Shown here piece after piece: positions 9,541-19,500 of a DNA stretch of 64,000 nt (its first letter is position 1; each line of letters starts with the position of its first letter). This DNA comes from Flavobacterium crocinum. Its GTDB lineage: Bacteria; Bacteroidota; Bacteroidia; Flavobacteriales; Flavobacteriaceae. Below the pieces are notes generated by a model that was not told the DNA's origin, did no database searches, and saw only the letters and a list, made by a program, of their open reading frames with translations. Made by a program: the position numbers and the translations under genes. The DNA is taken from positions 248,001-312,000 of the forward strand of contig NZ_CP029255.1 in NCBI RefSeq assembly GCF_003122385.1. Reading direction: 5' to 3'.

Positions 9541-11015
9541 ACGCTGTCTTTTGTTATTGAAACGGAATCAGGTCTGGCTCTTCTTACTGGTTTTGGTTTA
9601 GTTCCTTCTGTATCTCGTTTTGCTCTAAGCACTTTATATTCTTCGTATCCTTTATTCAATTGTCCGTAAAGCAAATTACCAATAGCTTTTGCACCACGCT
9701 GATTAAAGTGTGTGTAATCTTTATTGGCCTTTGCCGGCGCTTCATCCACCCATTTAATCATTGATCCGTCACCGCCCATTAAAGTGTATAAGTTTACAAA
9801 TCCAGATTCTGTTTCTAAAGCGTAGTGTTTTTGCGCTTTCATTAATGGCACAACAGCTGAATCGGTTTTCATTTCCAAATCGTATTTAGTTGATTTATCT
9901 GCTGTAGAAACAATTAATATGGAAACTCCCGGGAAAGATTCTTTGATTTTGTTTACGGTTTTCGTCATTCCTTTTTCATACCAGGAATAATTCTTTGTTC
10001 CGTAATTCAAAACGTTTGTCCCGTAGTGCAGAATAATTAAATCGTATTTCAGATTATTATTAAATGCTCGCATCACATCGGCATTGAACATTGAAATTGG
10101 AAGTCCTGAATTTCCTCTTTGAGAAAAATTATCTACGTGAACTCCTATCCCGTTATCAAAATTAAATCCATAAATAGGAATAGAATCGGCATGCACAAAA
10201 TTAGCTTTGAAAGCTTTTAAACTTCCCGAAGACACTTTTAAAGTATTTACTAAACTGTTTGGAGAAAGACTTTTCTTTAAAGTATCTTTTCCGATAATGA
10301 AATTTACTTTTCCTGTTTTAGACGAACGTCCGTAAAACAACGTGGCATTATCTAAAGTAGTACAATTTTTATTCAATCCGGCTTCGTACTGAACCCAAGT
10401 GTTATTAGATGCATCATTTGCAAAAAATACGTGTCCGTTTACTCCAAAAGGACTTGCCGGTTTTTTGACATTTAAATATGATTGCGTTTTCCAGTTTTTC
10501 GAATAAGTCGATTTTACAGAACCTCTCGATGCAGCAGATTCTGAAGTAATTGAAACAAATCCAACTCCGTTACCACCAAATCGTTCCTGATAATTGGCAC
10601 GAACATCCTGAACGATTAAATCTCCATCGGTCATAGAATCTCCATAGTAAGCAATTCTGACTTTGTTCTGCGGATTTTTCTCTAACTGGTACAATTTTTC
10701 ATAGAAAGAAATCAGGTATTGATATCCTTTATAGTTTTCAAATGATTCGGCCGGAAACTCGATTCCTTCTGTTTCATCAAAAACAATTTTCTGATTGTTT
10801 AGTTTTCTTTCGCTTTCGTCAATACTATCATCATCCGCGGCAAGCGAATCTTTAGCTACAGACTCTAAAAGCAGACTATCTATTAATACGTTTTTAGAAT
10901 CTAACTTACTTTCTGAGAATATTTTGTCCGGAAGAATTTGTTTGAATCCAATAAAAGCAACCAGCGCCAAAGCAACAATCGAAAAAGACTGAAAAAAATA
11001 AGATTTTGTATTCAC
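9537..11015 (-). CDS. SGNH-hydrolase-like protein, membrane-anchored
   Basis: First gene of the O-acylation operon. Residues 7-25 form a membrane anchor (SYFFQSFSIVALALVAFIGF region), and an acidic Ser/Asp-rich linker follows. The SGNH core shows AYYGDSMTDGDL (block I, Ser near 147), LHYGTNVLN (GTN block) and DYTHFNQRG with the catalytic Asp and His. The C-terminus is basic (KPKPVRRARP). No LysM is visible, unlike the next gene. Such proteins paired with MBOAT transporters act as periplasmic O-acetyltransferases or esterases on exopolysaccharide or peptidoglycan. The acceptor polymer is not shown by the sequence. Confidence 0.87.
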   Translation of the reverse strand: MNTKSYFFQSFSIVALALVAFIGFKQILPDKIFSESKLDSKNVLIDSLLLESVAKDSLAADDDSIDESERKLNNQKIVFDETEGIEFPAESFENYKGYQYLISFYEKLYQLEKNPQNKVRIAYYGDSMTDGDLIVQDVRANYQERFGGNGVGFVSITSESAASRGSVKSTYSKNWKTQSYLNVKKPASPFGVNGHVFFANDASNNTWVQYEAGLNKNCTTLDNATLFYGRSSKTGKVNFIIGKDTLKKSLSPNSLVNTLKVSSGSLKAFKANFVHADSIPIYGFNFDNGIGVHVDNFSQRGNSGLPISMFNADVMRAFNNNLKYDLIILHYGTNVLNYGTKNYSWYEKGMTKTVNKIKESFPGVSILIVSTADKSTKYDLEMKTDSAVVPLMKAQKHYALETESGFVNLYTLMGGDGSMIKWVDEAPAKANKDYTHFNQRGAKAIGNLLYGQLNKGYEEYKVLRAKRDTEGTKPKPVRRARPDSVSITKDSV

Positions 11016-11159
11016 TTAAATAATTATAAAAGTATAACAGACTGCACTCAAAAATTAAACCAATTAAATAATTGTTAACTTATTGCAGAAAAAATTTGTG
11101 CAAAGATAGAATAACATTTTATTTCTAATTCATTTTAACAAGAAACTAATACAAAAAAA

Positions 11160-11182
11160 GAGGTTAGAAAAAATCTAACCTC
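11160..11182 (-). terminator. Terminator of the hmu operon
   Basis: The 8-bp stem GAGGTTAG / CTAACCTC with a 7-base loop is followed by a run of T on the minus strand, about 95 bases after the HmuY-like stop. Confidence 0.75.
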
Positions 11183-11276
11183 CTTATCAAAAAAAAATAA
11201 AAAAAACAAAGCTAATGATTAACTAAATCATTGATGTTTTTATTTAAAATAAATTATTCAGACTATCAATTTCTTA

Positions 11277-11897
11277 TTAGAAAGTTGTAGTACTGTTAGC
11301 CTGGTATGCGAAATTAAAAGTATAAAATCTAGAAACAGAAGTAGCAGTTGGTGCAGCTGGTGCATCTTTATAATAACTTAATAACTCTACTTTTGCGTAT
11401 TTACCATCATGTGTTTTTACAACAAATACTTTTCCAGCTTTTGCAGAAATAATATGAGTTGTAGAATCATAATCGTACCAAGCATTCGCACCTGACGTTG
11501 GAAATGCATAAGTCGCGTTACCATCCTGCGCAAAAGTTGCAGCTGCTGGGAAAGTCGTTACACTTGCAAATGTACCAGAAACAATACTAACCGCTCCTGT
11601 TCCTGTTCTTTCTGGTTCATCAGTAATACCTATTTTTGCACCTCCATTAACAATAATTGTAGTTCCACGGAAAGCGATGTCCCAATTATTATCCGTTACT
11701 ACTTTGTTTTGAGAAAAACTAAATTTTGTAAATTGACCTCCTACCGGCTGACCTTGTCCTCCTGTTTGTGGAGCCTCAAGATTAGAAACCTTTGTAGTTA
11801 CAACTGCTGGAATTTCATTTTTATCATCATCGCTACTGCAAGATGCTGTAAAAATAAATAATGCTAATAGTGAAAGTTTTAAGAATTTTGTTTTCAT
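11277..11897 (-). CDS. hmuY: HmuY-family heme-binding lipoprotein
   Basis: A 206-residue lipoprotein (lipobox FTASC, then the surface-export-like SSDDDK). The core block NNWDIAFRGTTIIVNGG (about 71-87) is typical of HmuY-like proteins, which capture heme at the cell surface and hand it to the HmuR receptor. The gene lies 27 bases downstream of a TonB-dependent receptor on the same strand, the expected order for a receptor plus hemophore operon. Heme ligands cannot be assigned without structural alignment; flavobacterial members may use residues different from the Porphyromonas His pair. The family assignment is good, the substrate inferred. Confidence 0.85.
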   Translation of the reverse strand: MKTKFLKLSLLALFIFTASCSSDDDKNEIPAVVTTKVSNLEAPQTGGQGQPVGGQFTKFSFSQNKVVTDNNWDIAFRGTTIIVNGGAKIGITDEPERTGTGAVSIVSGTFASVTTFPAAATFAQDGNATYAFPTSGANAWYDYDSTTHIISAKAGKVFVVKTHDGKYAKVELLSYYKDAPAAPTATSVSRFYTFNFAYQANSTTTF

Positions 11898-11924
11898 TTT
11901 GTAAAAGTGTTAAATAAATGTTGA

Positions 11925-13991
11925 TTAAAAATTATATTGAACCCGTGCAAAAAGTTGCCTTCCTGCCAGATTAGTAATTTGACCAGGATCTGTAAAATCG
12001 AGCAAATTATTAGCTCCTGCCTGAAGCATAAATTTTTCTCCGATATATTTTGAAACTGATAAGTTGGCTATGAAGTAATCACTAACGAATCTGTCGTATT
12101 TATCCAAAATCTGATTTCCGTTAGTGTCAAACATTCCATATTTACTTCTGTAAAAAACTCGTAAGTTGATATCTGTTTTAATTTTCGGAATAGAATACGC
12201 AACTTTTACATTTGCTGTATGTTTGGATCTGTTATACAATCCGAAATAATCCGATTTTTTAATTTGAATAGTCTGTAAATCCGAGTTACGGATGTATTGA
12301 TAATCTTCGAAATTGTCTACGACAGATTTGTCTTTTGCGGTTAAATATTGATATCCAAATGACAACGATAACTGTTTATTAAAGTCATATGTTGAATTAA
12401 ATTCCAAACCATAAGTAAAAATCTGACTTATATTAAAGTAACTGAAAACATTCTGACCATTTGTCTTTTGAGCTACAACACGAGTGTCAATTAAATTTTC
12501 TATTGAATTATAAAAAGCATTAACATCTATTCTTAGTTTATTTTTTTTATAAAAAGTACCAAAATTGAAGTTTATCGAACTTTCTGCTTCTAATGGACTG
12601 TTGAAGTTTATTCCTTCAACTCTGCTTAAAATCTGTCCTTGTTCGTCAAGCTGATTCAATCGTGCTTCGGCAACATTATACCCCAAAACAGAGTATCCAA
12701 CTGAAGGATTTGTAAAATCAAAGTATAATTGGCGGAAATCCGGTGCTTTATAACCATAACCAACTGAAGTTTTTAACGATAAATTTTCGTTGATTTTATA
12801 ATTTGCTGCAAGTTTTGGACTAAACTGTGAAGCATATACGCTATGATTATCATACCTAAATCCAGCAATTATATTCCATTTTTCTGTTGGATTACAATCG
12901 TATTGTAAGAAGAAGTATTGCGAATTAAACTCTACTTTTTTATCAAAATAAGTTCTGTCTAATGTCTCATAATTTAATCCAAGCCCACCTGTTAATTTAT
13001 CGTTTTTTATGGAAAGTGTTGTTCTAAACTCTGGACGAATCAACCATTGATTGTAATAAGCACTTTCGTAAGTCACATTGTTTTCATCGTTTAAAAACGA
13101 ATCATTTTTATAATTTGTAGTATAGAATTCATACTCAGAATAGAGTTTAGGACTCCATTTATGTTCTAATTTAACCTGCGAATTCCATTCTTTTTCTTTC
13201 GCATCTCCTTTATAATTTTCAGAATTAATTATAGCTACATTATCCATTTTCATATCATAAAAACGGTTGCTTACAATTAATTTCAAATTTTCTGAGAAAT
13301 CGTAATATATTTTAGGCTGAATTGTAAAATTGTAGAAAGGCTCAACGTTTTTCAAAGGCGTACTTTTATCTAAATCATAGCCATCTGTAGAATAAAAATT
13401 GGCAAAAAGATTTGCCGAAAATTTCTTTTTCTTCCAAAGAAGATTTGTATTGGCATCATTAGTATTAAATGTTGCATATCTATACGAAAGACTACCTGAG
13501 AACATATCTTTCTTCGGTTTTTTAGTAATTACATTGATTACACCTCCCATTGCCTCAGAACCATACAAAGCAGATGAAGCTCCTTTTACAATTTCGATTC
13601 TTTCAATATTTCCAACCGAAACTCTTGATAAGTCTAAAACTCCAGCGCTTCTTCCAACAAGTGGTACACCATCAATTAAGATCATTGTGTAAGCTGCATC
13701 TAAACCCTGCATTTGAATTCCCTCAAAACCGCTTTCATCTGGAACTAAAATAATACCAGTTTGTTCACTTAAAATTTCATTTAATCTTGTAACACCAGAT
13801 TTTATAATTGCTTCTGATGTAATAATTGTCATTGGTAAAGGCAATGAAGAAAGTACTCTTTCTGTTCTTGTTGCTGTTGTCACTTTAACTTCCGACAATT
13901 CATTTGTTGACACACTATCTTTTTTAACCTCTTGTGCAACAGAAACTTGAGAATAAAGTAAAATTATAAAAAGAGTAATTCTAATTTTCAT
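11925..13991 (-). CDS. hmuR: TonB-dependent receptor, HmuR-like (probable heme uptake)
   Basis: A 688-residue TonB-dependent receptor without the N-terminal carboxypeptidase-like domain. It has a signal peptide (residues 1-19), a TonB-box-like/plug start near ELSEVKVTTATRTERV, the plug (about 45-160; ILIDGVPLVGRSAG, IEIVKGASSALYGSEAMGGV) and a 22-strand-type barrel ending in the terminal aromatic ARVQYNF. Plug sequence and length are those of the heme/vitamin B12/siderophore group. Its partnership with a HmuY-type lipoprotein immediately downstream points to heme. It is transcribed divergently from the DUF6607-like gene. Confidence 0.88.
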   Translation of the reverse strand: MKIRITLFIILLYSQVSVAQEVKKDSVSTNELSEVKVTTATRTERVLSSLPLPMTIITSEAIIKSGVTRLNEILSEQTGIILVPDESGFEGIQMQGLDAAYTMILIDGVPLVGRSAGVLDLSRVSVGNIERIEIVKGASSALYGSEAMGGVINVITKKPKKDMFSGSLSYRYATFNTNDANTNLLWKKKKFSANLFANFYSTDGYDLDKSTPLKNVEPFYNFTIQPKIYYDFSENLKLIVSNRFYDMKMDNVAIINSENYKGDAKEKEWNSQVKLEHKWSPKLYSEYEFYTTNYKNDSFLNDENNVTYESAYYNQWLIRPEFRTTLSIKNDKLTGGLGLNYETLDRTYFDKKVEFNSQYFFLQYDCNPTEKWNIIAGFRYDNHSVYASQFSPKLAANYKINENLSLKTSVGYGYKAPDFRQLYFDFTNPSVGYSVLGYNVAEARLNQLDEQGQILSRVEGINFNSPLEAESSINFNFGTFYKKNKLRIDVNAFYNSIENLIDTRVVAQKTNGQNVFSYFNISQIFTYGLEFNSTYDFNKQLSLSFGYQYLTAKDKSVVDNFEDYQYIRNSDLQTIQIKKSDYFGLYNRSKHTANVKVAYSIPKIKTDINLRVFYRSKYGMFDTNGNQILDKYDRFVSDYFIANLSVSKYIGEKFMLQAGANNLLDFTDPGQITNLAGRQLFARVQYNF

Positions 13992-14018
13992 TATTTTTAT
14001 TGAGTCTTAATAATAGAC

Positions 14019-14068
14019 GCAAATATATAACTATTTTTAACTATTCTAAATAAAATTTATATATTTGC
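14019..14068. promoter_or_regulatory. Symmetric divergent promoter between hmuR and the DUF6607-like gene
   Basis: Perfect 12-bp inverted arms GCAAATATATAA (14019-14030) and TTATATATTTGC (14057-14068) each contain TATATTTG, a full match to the Bacteroidota -7 element, pointing outward on opposite strands. The 26 bases between are pure AT-rich promoter-like sequence. The arrangement suggests coordinated expression, and a regulator binding the centre could control both sides. Confidence 0.6.
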
Positions 14069-14096
14069 AAAAAATTTAAAAACAAAACAATAAGTT

Positions 14097-14999
14097 ATGA
14101 TTTCGAAAAGTCTTTTAATGTCAGCCGCTGTGGCTTTAACATGTAGTCTTGGTTTTAGTCAGGACAAAAAACAACAAGATATTAAGTCTATTAAATCAAT
14201 GTGCGGTTGTTATGAAGTGAAGTTTAATTTCACTGAAACATTCTCCTACCCAAAAGACTCTCTTACTTACAAACCGTCTGAGACAAAACATGAATCGGCT
14301 TTAGAATGGGTACAATTGCTAGAAGACACTCCAAACAAAATTGTAATGCAGCATTTACTTATTGTAAGTCCTGATATGATTATCAAACACTGGAGACAAG
14401 ACTGGCTATACGAAAACACAGACTTATATACTTTTGATAAAGGAAATTCCTGGAAATATAAAAAATTAGATAAAAAAGCGGTTAAAGGACAGTGGACTCA
14501 AAAAGTATATCAGGTAGATGATAGTCCAAGATATGAAGGTTCTTCAACATGGGTACATGTTGATGGTCAAGATTACTGGGCAAACGTTGCTGATGCTCCA
14601 CTTCCTAGAAGAGAACAAACAAAACGTAACGATTACAACGTTTTAAAAAGAAGAAACATTCACGAAATCACAGCTACAGGATGGAATCATGAGCAAGATA
14701 ACGACAAATTGGTTCGTGACGATGCCGGAAAAGATGTTTTGTTAGCACAGGAAAAAGGATTTGACGTTTACACTAAAGTAGATGATTCTAAATGTATTGC
14801 TGGACAAAAATGGTGGGCAGCAAATAATGCTCTTTGGAAAAACGTTCGTGATAAATGGCAAACTCTTTTCGACAGACATAAGGACTTAAACTTAGAGGCT
14901 AAAGTGGACAGAAAAGCACTTTACTCTTTATTATTTGATTTAAAACCAGATACTGCAAAAGCAGAAACGGATAAAATCATTGACAAATTTGTTAAGTAA
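14097..14999 (+). CDS. DUF6607-like secreted protein of the heme locus
   Basis: A 300-residue protein with a signal peptide cleaved after SLGFSQ (about residue 21). A conserved-looking N-terminal block follows, IKSMCGCYEVKFNFTETF with two cysteines, then several Trp-rich stretches (KHWRQDWLYENTDLYTF, GNSWKYKKL, GQKWWAANNALW). I recognise it as the flavobacterial DUF6607 type (moderate confidence). It has no known enzymatic motif. It is divergent from the HmuR-like receptor and shares its symmetric promoter region, so a role in heme or iron acquisition is a reasonable inference but unproven. Expected location is the periplasm or outer-membrane inner face. Confidence 0.75.
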   Translation: MISKSLLMSAAVALTCSLGFSQDKKQQDIKSIKSMCGCYEVKFNFTETFSYPKDSLTYKPSETKHESALEWVQLLEDTPNKIVMQHLLIVSPDMIIKHWRQDWLYENTDLYTFDKGNSWKYKKLDKKAVKGQWTQKVYQVDDSPRYEGSSTWVHVDGQDYWANVADAPLPRREQTKRNDYNVLKRRNIHEITATGWNHEQDNDKLVRDDAGKDVLLAQEKGFDVYTKVDDSKCIAGQKWWAANNALWKNVRDKWQTLFDRHKDLNLEAKVDRKALYSLLFDLKPDTAKAETDKIIDKFVK

Positions 15000-15016
15000 T
15001 TAGAATTAGTTGTTAT

Positions 15017-15054
15017 AAAAAGGCCGGAAGTTTTTAGAAACTTCCGGCTTTTTT
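15017..15054. terminator. Bidirectional terminator between the DUF6607-like gene and susD
   Basis: An 11-bp perfect stem GCCGGAAGTTT / AAACTTCCGGC (15023-15033, 15038-15048), with an A-run before and a T-run after, serves the two converging genes. Confidence 0.9.
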
Positions 15055-15083
15055 TGATTTATTAAAGATTTAGAAGGATACTA

Positions 15084-16541
15084 TTATCTGGTACCTCCAG
15101 CCCACCAAACGTTTTCTTTATAAACATAAGTACCATCTCCAAAAGCTGCTTGCACATTTTTGTTAGCAGATACATCTGAATTTCCATAAGAAAATCTAAG
15201 TGGAAACTTAGTTGTGTTAAGTGGGTTTGCCAATTGAATTGGATGTGCAGCTGCTGATCCATACATTGCTAATAAACGTCTATAGTCATTATAAGCCTCA
15301 ACAGCTTCTTCTTCATAGAATGAAAAATATTTTTGCACCGCTATTTCTTTTAATAGACCAGCATTAGTTGTAATATTTAAACCTGCAACATAGCTGGCTG
15401 CATCTGTAGTTGAAAAATTAATAGATTGAGCTTTGTTAAAAGCTGCCGCCACAGCTGCTGTTAAACTAGCAGTACTTGTAACACTTGCTGATTTTCTTGC
15501 TTCTGCTTCTGCTTTGATAAACAACAACTCATGATAGCTTAACATATATATGGGATTACTTTTGTTTAGTAAAGCTGAATACGAATAATTTTGACTTTGT
15601 GGGCTAACACCATTTTCATAAAACTCATATGTCAATGGAGCTCCGCTTGCTTTACTAATTTTTTGAAAATAACCAGTAGCACGTGGATCATTTGCTCTAG
15701 CATTTAACTTGTCTGATAAACTTTTACTAGAAAATAAATATCCTCTGGCAATTTTTAATTGATAAAAAGGATTTGGAATACCACTGTTTACCATTTTAAA
15801 TTCTTCACTTTTACTTGTAAACGATTTACTTACATAATTTAAAACCTTATCATAATCAGGAGATTTAAAAGAAAGCCTTAGTGTATAACGAGCCAATAAT
15901 CCATTAGCTGCTTTTATCCACTTAGCATTACTGCCACCATATATTAAATCCTGAGTTCCTAAAGTTGGATAAGTTGATGTTTTTTCCAAATTAACAATAG
16001 CATCTTGTAGCGTTGCAAAAATTGTTTTGTACAGGTCTTCCTGACGATCCAGTTTAGGTGTGTAATACACTCCTGGCTGAAAAGCCTCAGAGAAAGGAAC
16101 ATCTCCATACACATCTGTGAGCAAAGCTAAATTATAAGCATATAGAATTTGTGCAATTCCTAATGTAGTATAGTTTCCTTTTTCTGTACCAGTTGTACAT
16201 TTGTCAATAATAGTCTTTAAATTGTACATGGTTGAGTATTGATTGACCCAAGAATTATTATAAGTCGTTGCACTTTGAGGTTCTCCATTTCTTGTCTCAG
16301 CATTATACATTTGACCAGAACCTCCAGCGCTTAATTCGACATAAATACCAGCATAAAAAGCTAAATCTGAACCAGTATTGCTAAATGCTGTACTTGTCAT
16401 TGCATCAGTAATGGCAAAACGAGTAGCCACATTTACTGGTTTATTTACGTTTTTGTTAATGTCGTCCATTTTATCTTCAGAACAAGAATTTAGAGAAATT
16501 GACGCCATCACTAAAAGTAATATGACTTTATATTTTTTCAT
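15084..16541 (-). CDS. SusD/RagB-family nutrient-binding lipoprotein
   Basis: A 485-residue lipoprotein (lipobox LNSC at about residue 19) of the SusD-like_2 type: mainly helical with TPR-like repeats, and the family blocks NSWVNQYSTMYNLKTIID (about 95), AQILYAYNLALLTDVYGDVPFSEAF (about 133) and HELLFIKAEAEAR (about 338). It sits 16 bases downstream of a SusC-type receptor. SusD proteins form a lid over SusC barrels and deliver oligosaccharides or peptides. No glycoside hydrolase, peptidase or sensor lies next to the pair, so the substrate is open. Confidence 0.93.
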   Translation of the reverse strand: MKKYKVILLLVMASISLNSCSEDKMDDINKNVNKPVNVATRFAITDAMTSTAFSNTGSDLAFYAGIYVELSAGGSGQMYNAETRNGEPQSATTYNNSWVNQYSTMYNLKTIIDKCTTGTEKGNYTTLGIAQILYAYNLALLTDVYGDVPFSEAFQPGVYYTPKLDRQEDLYKTIFATLQDAIVNLEKTSTYPTLGTQDLIYGGSNAKWIKAANGLLARYTLRLSFKSPDYDKVLNYVSKSFTSKSEEFKMVNSGIPNPFYQLKIARGYLFSSKSLSDKLNARANDPRATGYFQKISKASGAPLTYEFYENGVSPQSQNYSYSALLNKSNPIYMLSYHELLFIKAEAEARKSASVTSTASLTAAVAAAFNKAQSINFSTTDAASYVAGLNITTNAGLLKEIAVQKYFSFYEEEAVEAYNDYRRLLAMYGSAAAHPIQLANPLNTTKFPLRFSYGNSDVSANKNVQAAFGDGTYVYKENVWWAGGTR

Positions 16542-16557
16542 GATTTTTTGAATTATA

Positions 16558-19500
16558 TTAATTAATTGTTAGATTCAATCCAACTCCAATACTTGTAGTT
16601 TGCGGAACAGATAATCTTTCAAAACCACCAGCCATGTTATTATTTCCTTGTGATGCTTCCGGATCTAGATTTGGCATTTTTGCCCACAATAAGACATTTC
16701 TTGCGAATGCAGAAACACGTAAATCTAGGCTTGTTGAAAATTTTGGAAGCGTATACCCTAAAGATAATTCTCTTAGTTTTACGAAAGAAGCATCATATAT
16801 TGCTGTTTCTGCAATGTTCGAATTTACACTATACATGGCTTCTTTCGTAATAGCTTTTGTATTGGGTTGTCCATTTTTAGTAACACCTTCCTGAACCACT
16901 AGTTCTTCACGGTTTAGTGTTTTAGTACTTAATCCGTAAAGATCTAACAATGAATTTGTACCGCTATACATTACGCCTCCATTTTTCCAATCAAAAGTGG
17001 CAGCAAGAGTTATTTTTTTGTATCTGAAAGAGGTTGTCCCTCCCAAATTGAATTTTGGAGCTACCTCTCCAAGTGATTTAGTTTCTCCAGTGATAGCCTT
17101 TCCATTATCGTCAACCAAAATATTTCCTTTATCATCTCTTGCAAAAGCCGATCCGTATACAACAGGATAACGCTCTCCTATACTAGCCCTAATTTGTGGT
17201 GTTACAAATCCTCCTAAGAAAATATTTTGCACCCCTTCTTTTAATTCATCCACATAATTGTCTATTTTGGTAAAGTTTGCTGATATTGTCCAATCAAAAT
17301 CTTTAGATCTAACTGGAGAAACACTAACTACTAATTCATGACTGTTTGTATGAACTTTTCCTCCATTCATTACTAAGCTTGAAGCCCCTGTTGAACCTGC
17401 CAAAGGCACACTAAAAATCTGGTCAATTATATTTTGTCTAGCGTATGTATAATCGATACTTACACGATCATTAAAAAATCGAAATTCACCGCCTACTTCA
17501 TAAGATCTTGTATTTTGAGGTCTTAAGTTGGGATCATACATTACTCCATAAGGCGTATATGAATTTATACCAGTAAGAGGGTAAGTTATAGGTGCACTTC
17601 CCCAAAATCCTCCTCCATAAACTGGTGTTGAATAGTAATTTTGCTTATAAACTGCTGGCTGACCTACTTCAGCCCAAGATGCTCTTAGTTTAGCAAAAGA
17701 TAATATCGAGTTTCCTTTTAGGCCTTCCAATTCGGTTAATACAACCCCTAATGATACTGAAGGGTATACAAATGAACGATTATTTCGTGGCATGGATGAT
17801 ACAACATCCTTTCTTAAAGTAGCACCTAAATAAATAAAGTTTTTGTATGAAAGATTCAAATTTCCAAACAAACCAACGGTTCTGTTTTTATCAATGTTAT
17901 CTACGGCAACATTTTGTTGCGTATTAGCTAAATTAGGCCAGCCGCCAAAATTAAGATCATATCCTTCCATTTCGTAGCTCTTTTCGTATCTGTCATTGAT
18001 TTCATTACCTACCAAAGCAGCTAAATTTAAATCGTCTGAAATCTTATATTCATAATTTGCTGTGAATAATGAATTTATTGTTCTGGATGTAATTCCATAA
18101 AGATCTAAATAACCTGCTGTAGTCTGCTTATTCCCATATTCATCTATATCTCTATAATTAGTGGTGTAAGCATCAGCACCAAGCTGGTAACGGAATGACA
18201 GTTTGTGTTTGCCGTTCACTGAGATATTTGGTGTAAATTCAACATAACTGTTTCCGTAAAAACGATCCGTTTGTTCGTCATGTATATTGTGAGCCGCTGC
18301 CCAATATGGGTTATTGAATCCAGTTGTTCTGTAATAAATTTGTTTGTATGGGTCTCCTGGGCTTTCGTATCCGTTTCCTTTCATATCATAACTTATTGGA
18401 CTTGCAAATGCACCTGCAACAGATGAATCATTTGCACCAGTAGCTTTTTCAGTTTTACTGGTAACATAGTTTCCAACAAATCCTGTTTTCCATGTGTCTG
18501 ATAATTTCGTGCTAAAGGCTGCTCTTGCATTATAACGTGTATAACCAGTAGCAGGTACAAAACCATCTTGGTTAGTTGAACCCAAACTAAAAGCATAATT
18601 AGATTTATCTGTTGCTTGTGTCAAGCTAAAAGAGTTATTTATAGTAGTTCCAGTTTTAAAATAAGCACCAAAATTATCATATACTCTTGGTGTTACCCAC
18701 GGATCTAGACCTGCTGTTGCTCTTTGTGGTACATAATATTTGCCTGCATGAGCTGTTACATCTCCACCATTCAATACATTAGCAACATTACCGCCATATG
18801 CTTTATCATTTGGCAACTCAGAAATTTTTGGTCCCCAAGACAATGAATTTGTTGGACCATATACACCATTTGTTCCTTGTGCATATTGATCTTGAAAATC
18901 AATCTTTCTTGATACATTTTCAGCAGACATTGAACTAGAAAAATTTATGATAGGTTTTCCGTTTTTAGAAGCACCTTTCCCACTTTTTGTTGTAATTACA
19001 ACTACTCCGTTTGTAGCTCTAAGTCCGTAAAGTGCTGATGCAGCTTGTCCTTTTAAAATATTGATAGATTCAATATCCTCTGGATCAATATCTGCAGCCC
19101 TGTTTGAACTATCCGCCCCTGACACACTGCTTCCAGTACTAATATCAGCTGTTGAAGCTACTGGCATACCATCAATGACGTATAAAGGTGTATTATCTCC
19201 TGTAAATGAACGAGCTCCACGAATAACAATTCGGGAAGAAGCTCCGGGTGCACCACTAGAAGGTGTAATTTGTACCCCAGCTAATTTTCCTTGCAAGGCT
19301 CCTGCTAAACTGTTATTGTTTCCTTTTGTTAATTCATCGGCTTTAATTTCTTGAGTTGCATATCCTAATGCTTTTTTCTCTTTTTTAATTCCTAATGCAG
19401 TGACAACAACAACATCAAGTTCCTGCGCTCCTGCATCAGTCATTCTTACATTAATAGTTGAAGAACTTGCTACTATTTCCTGAGTCTTCATCCCAATATA

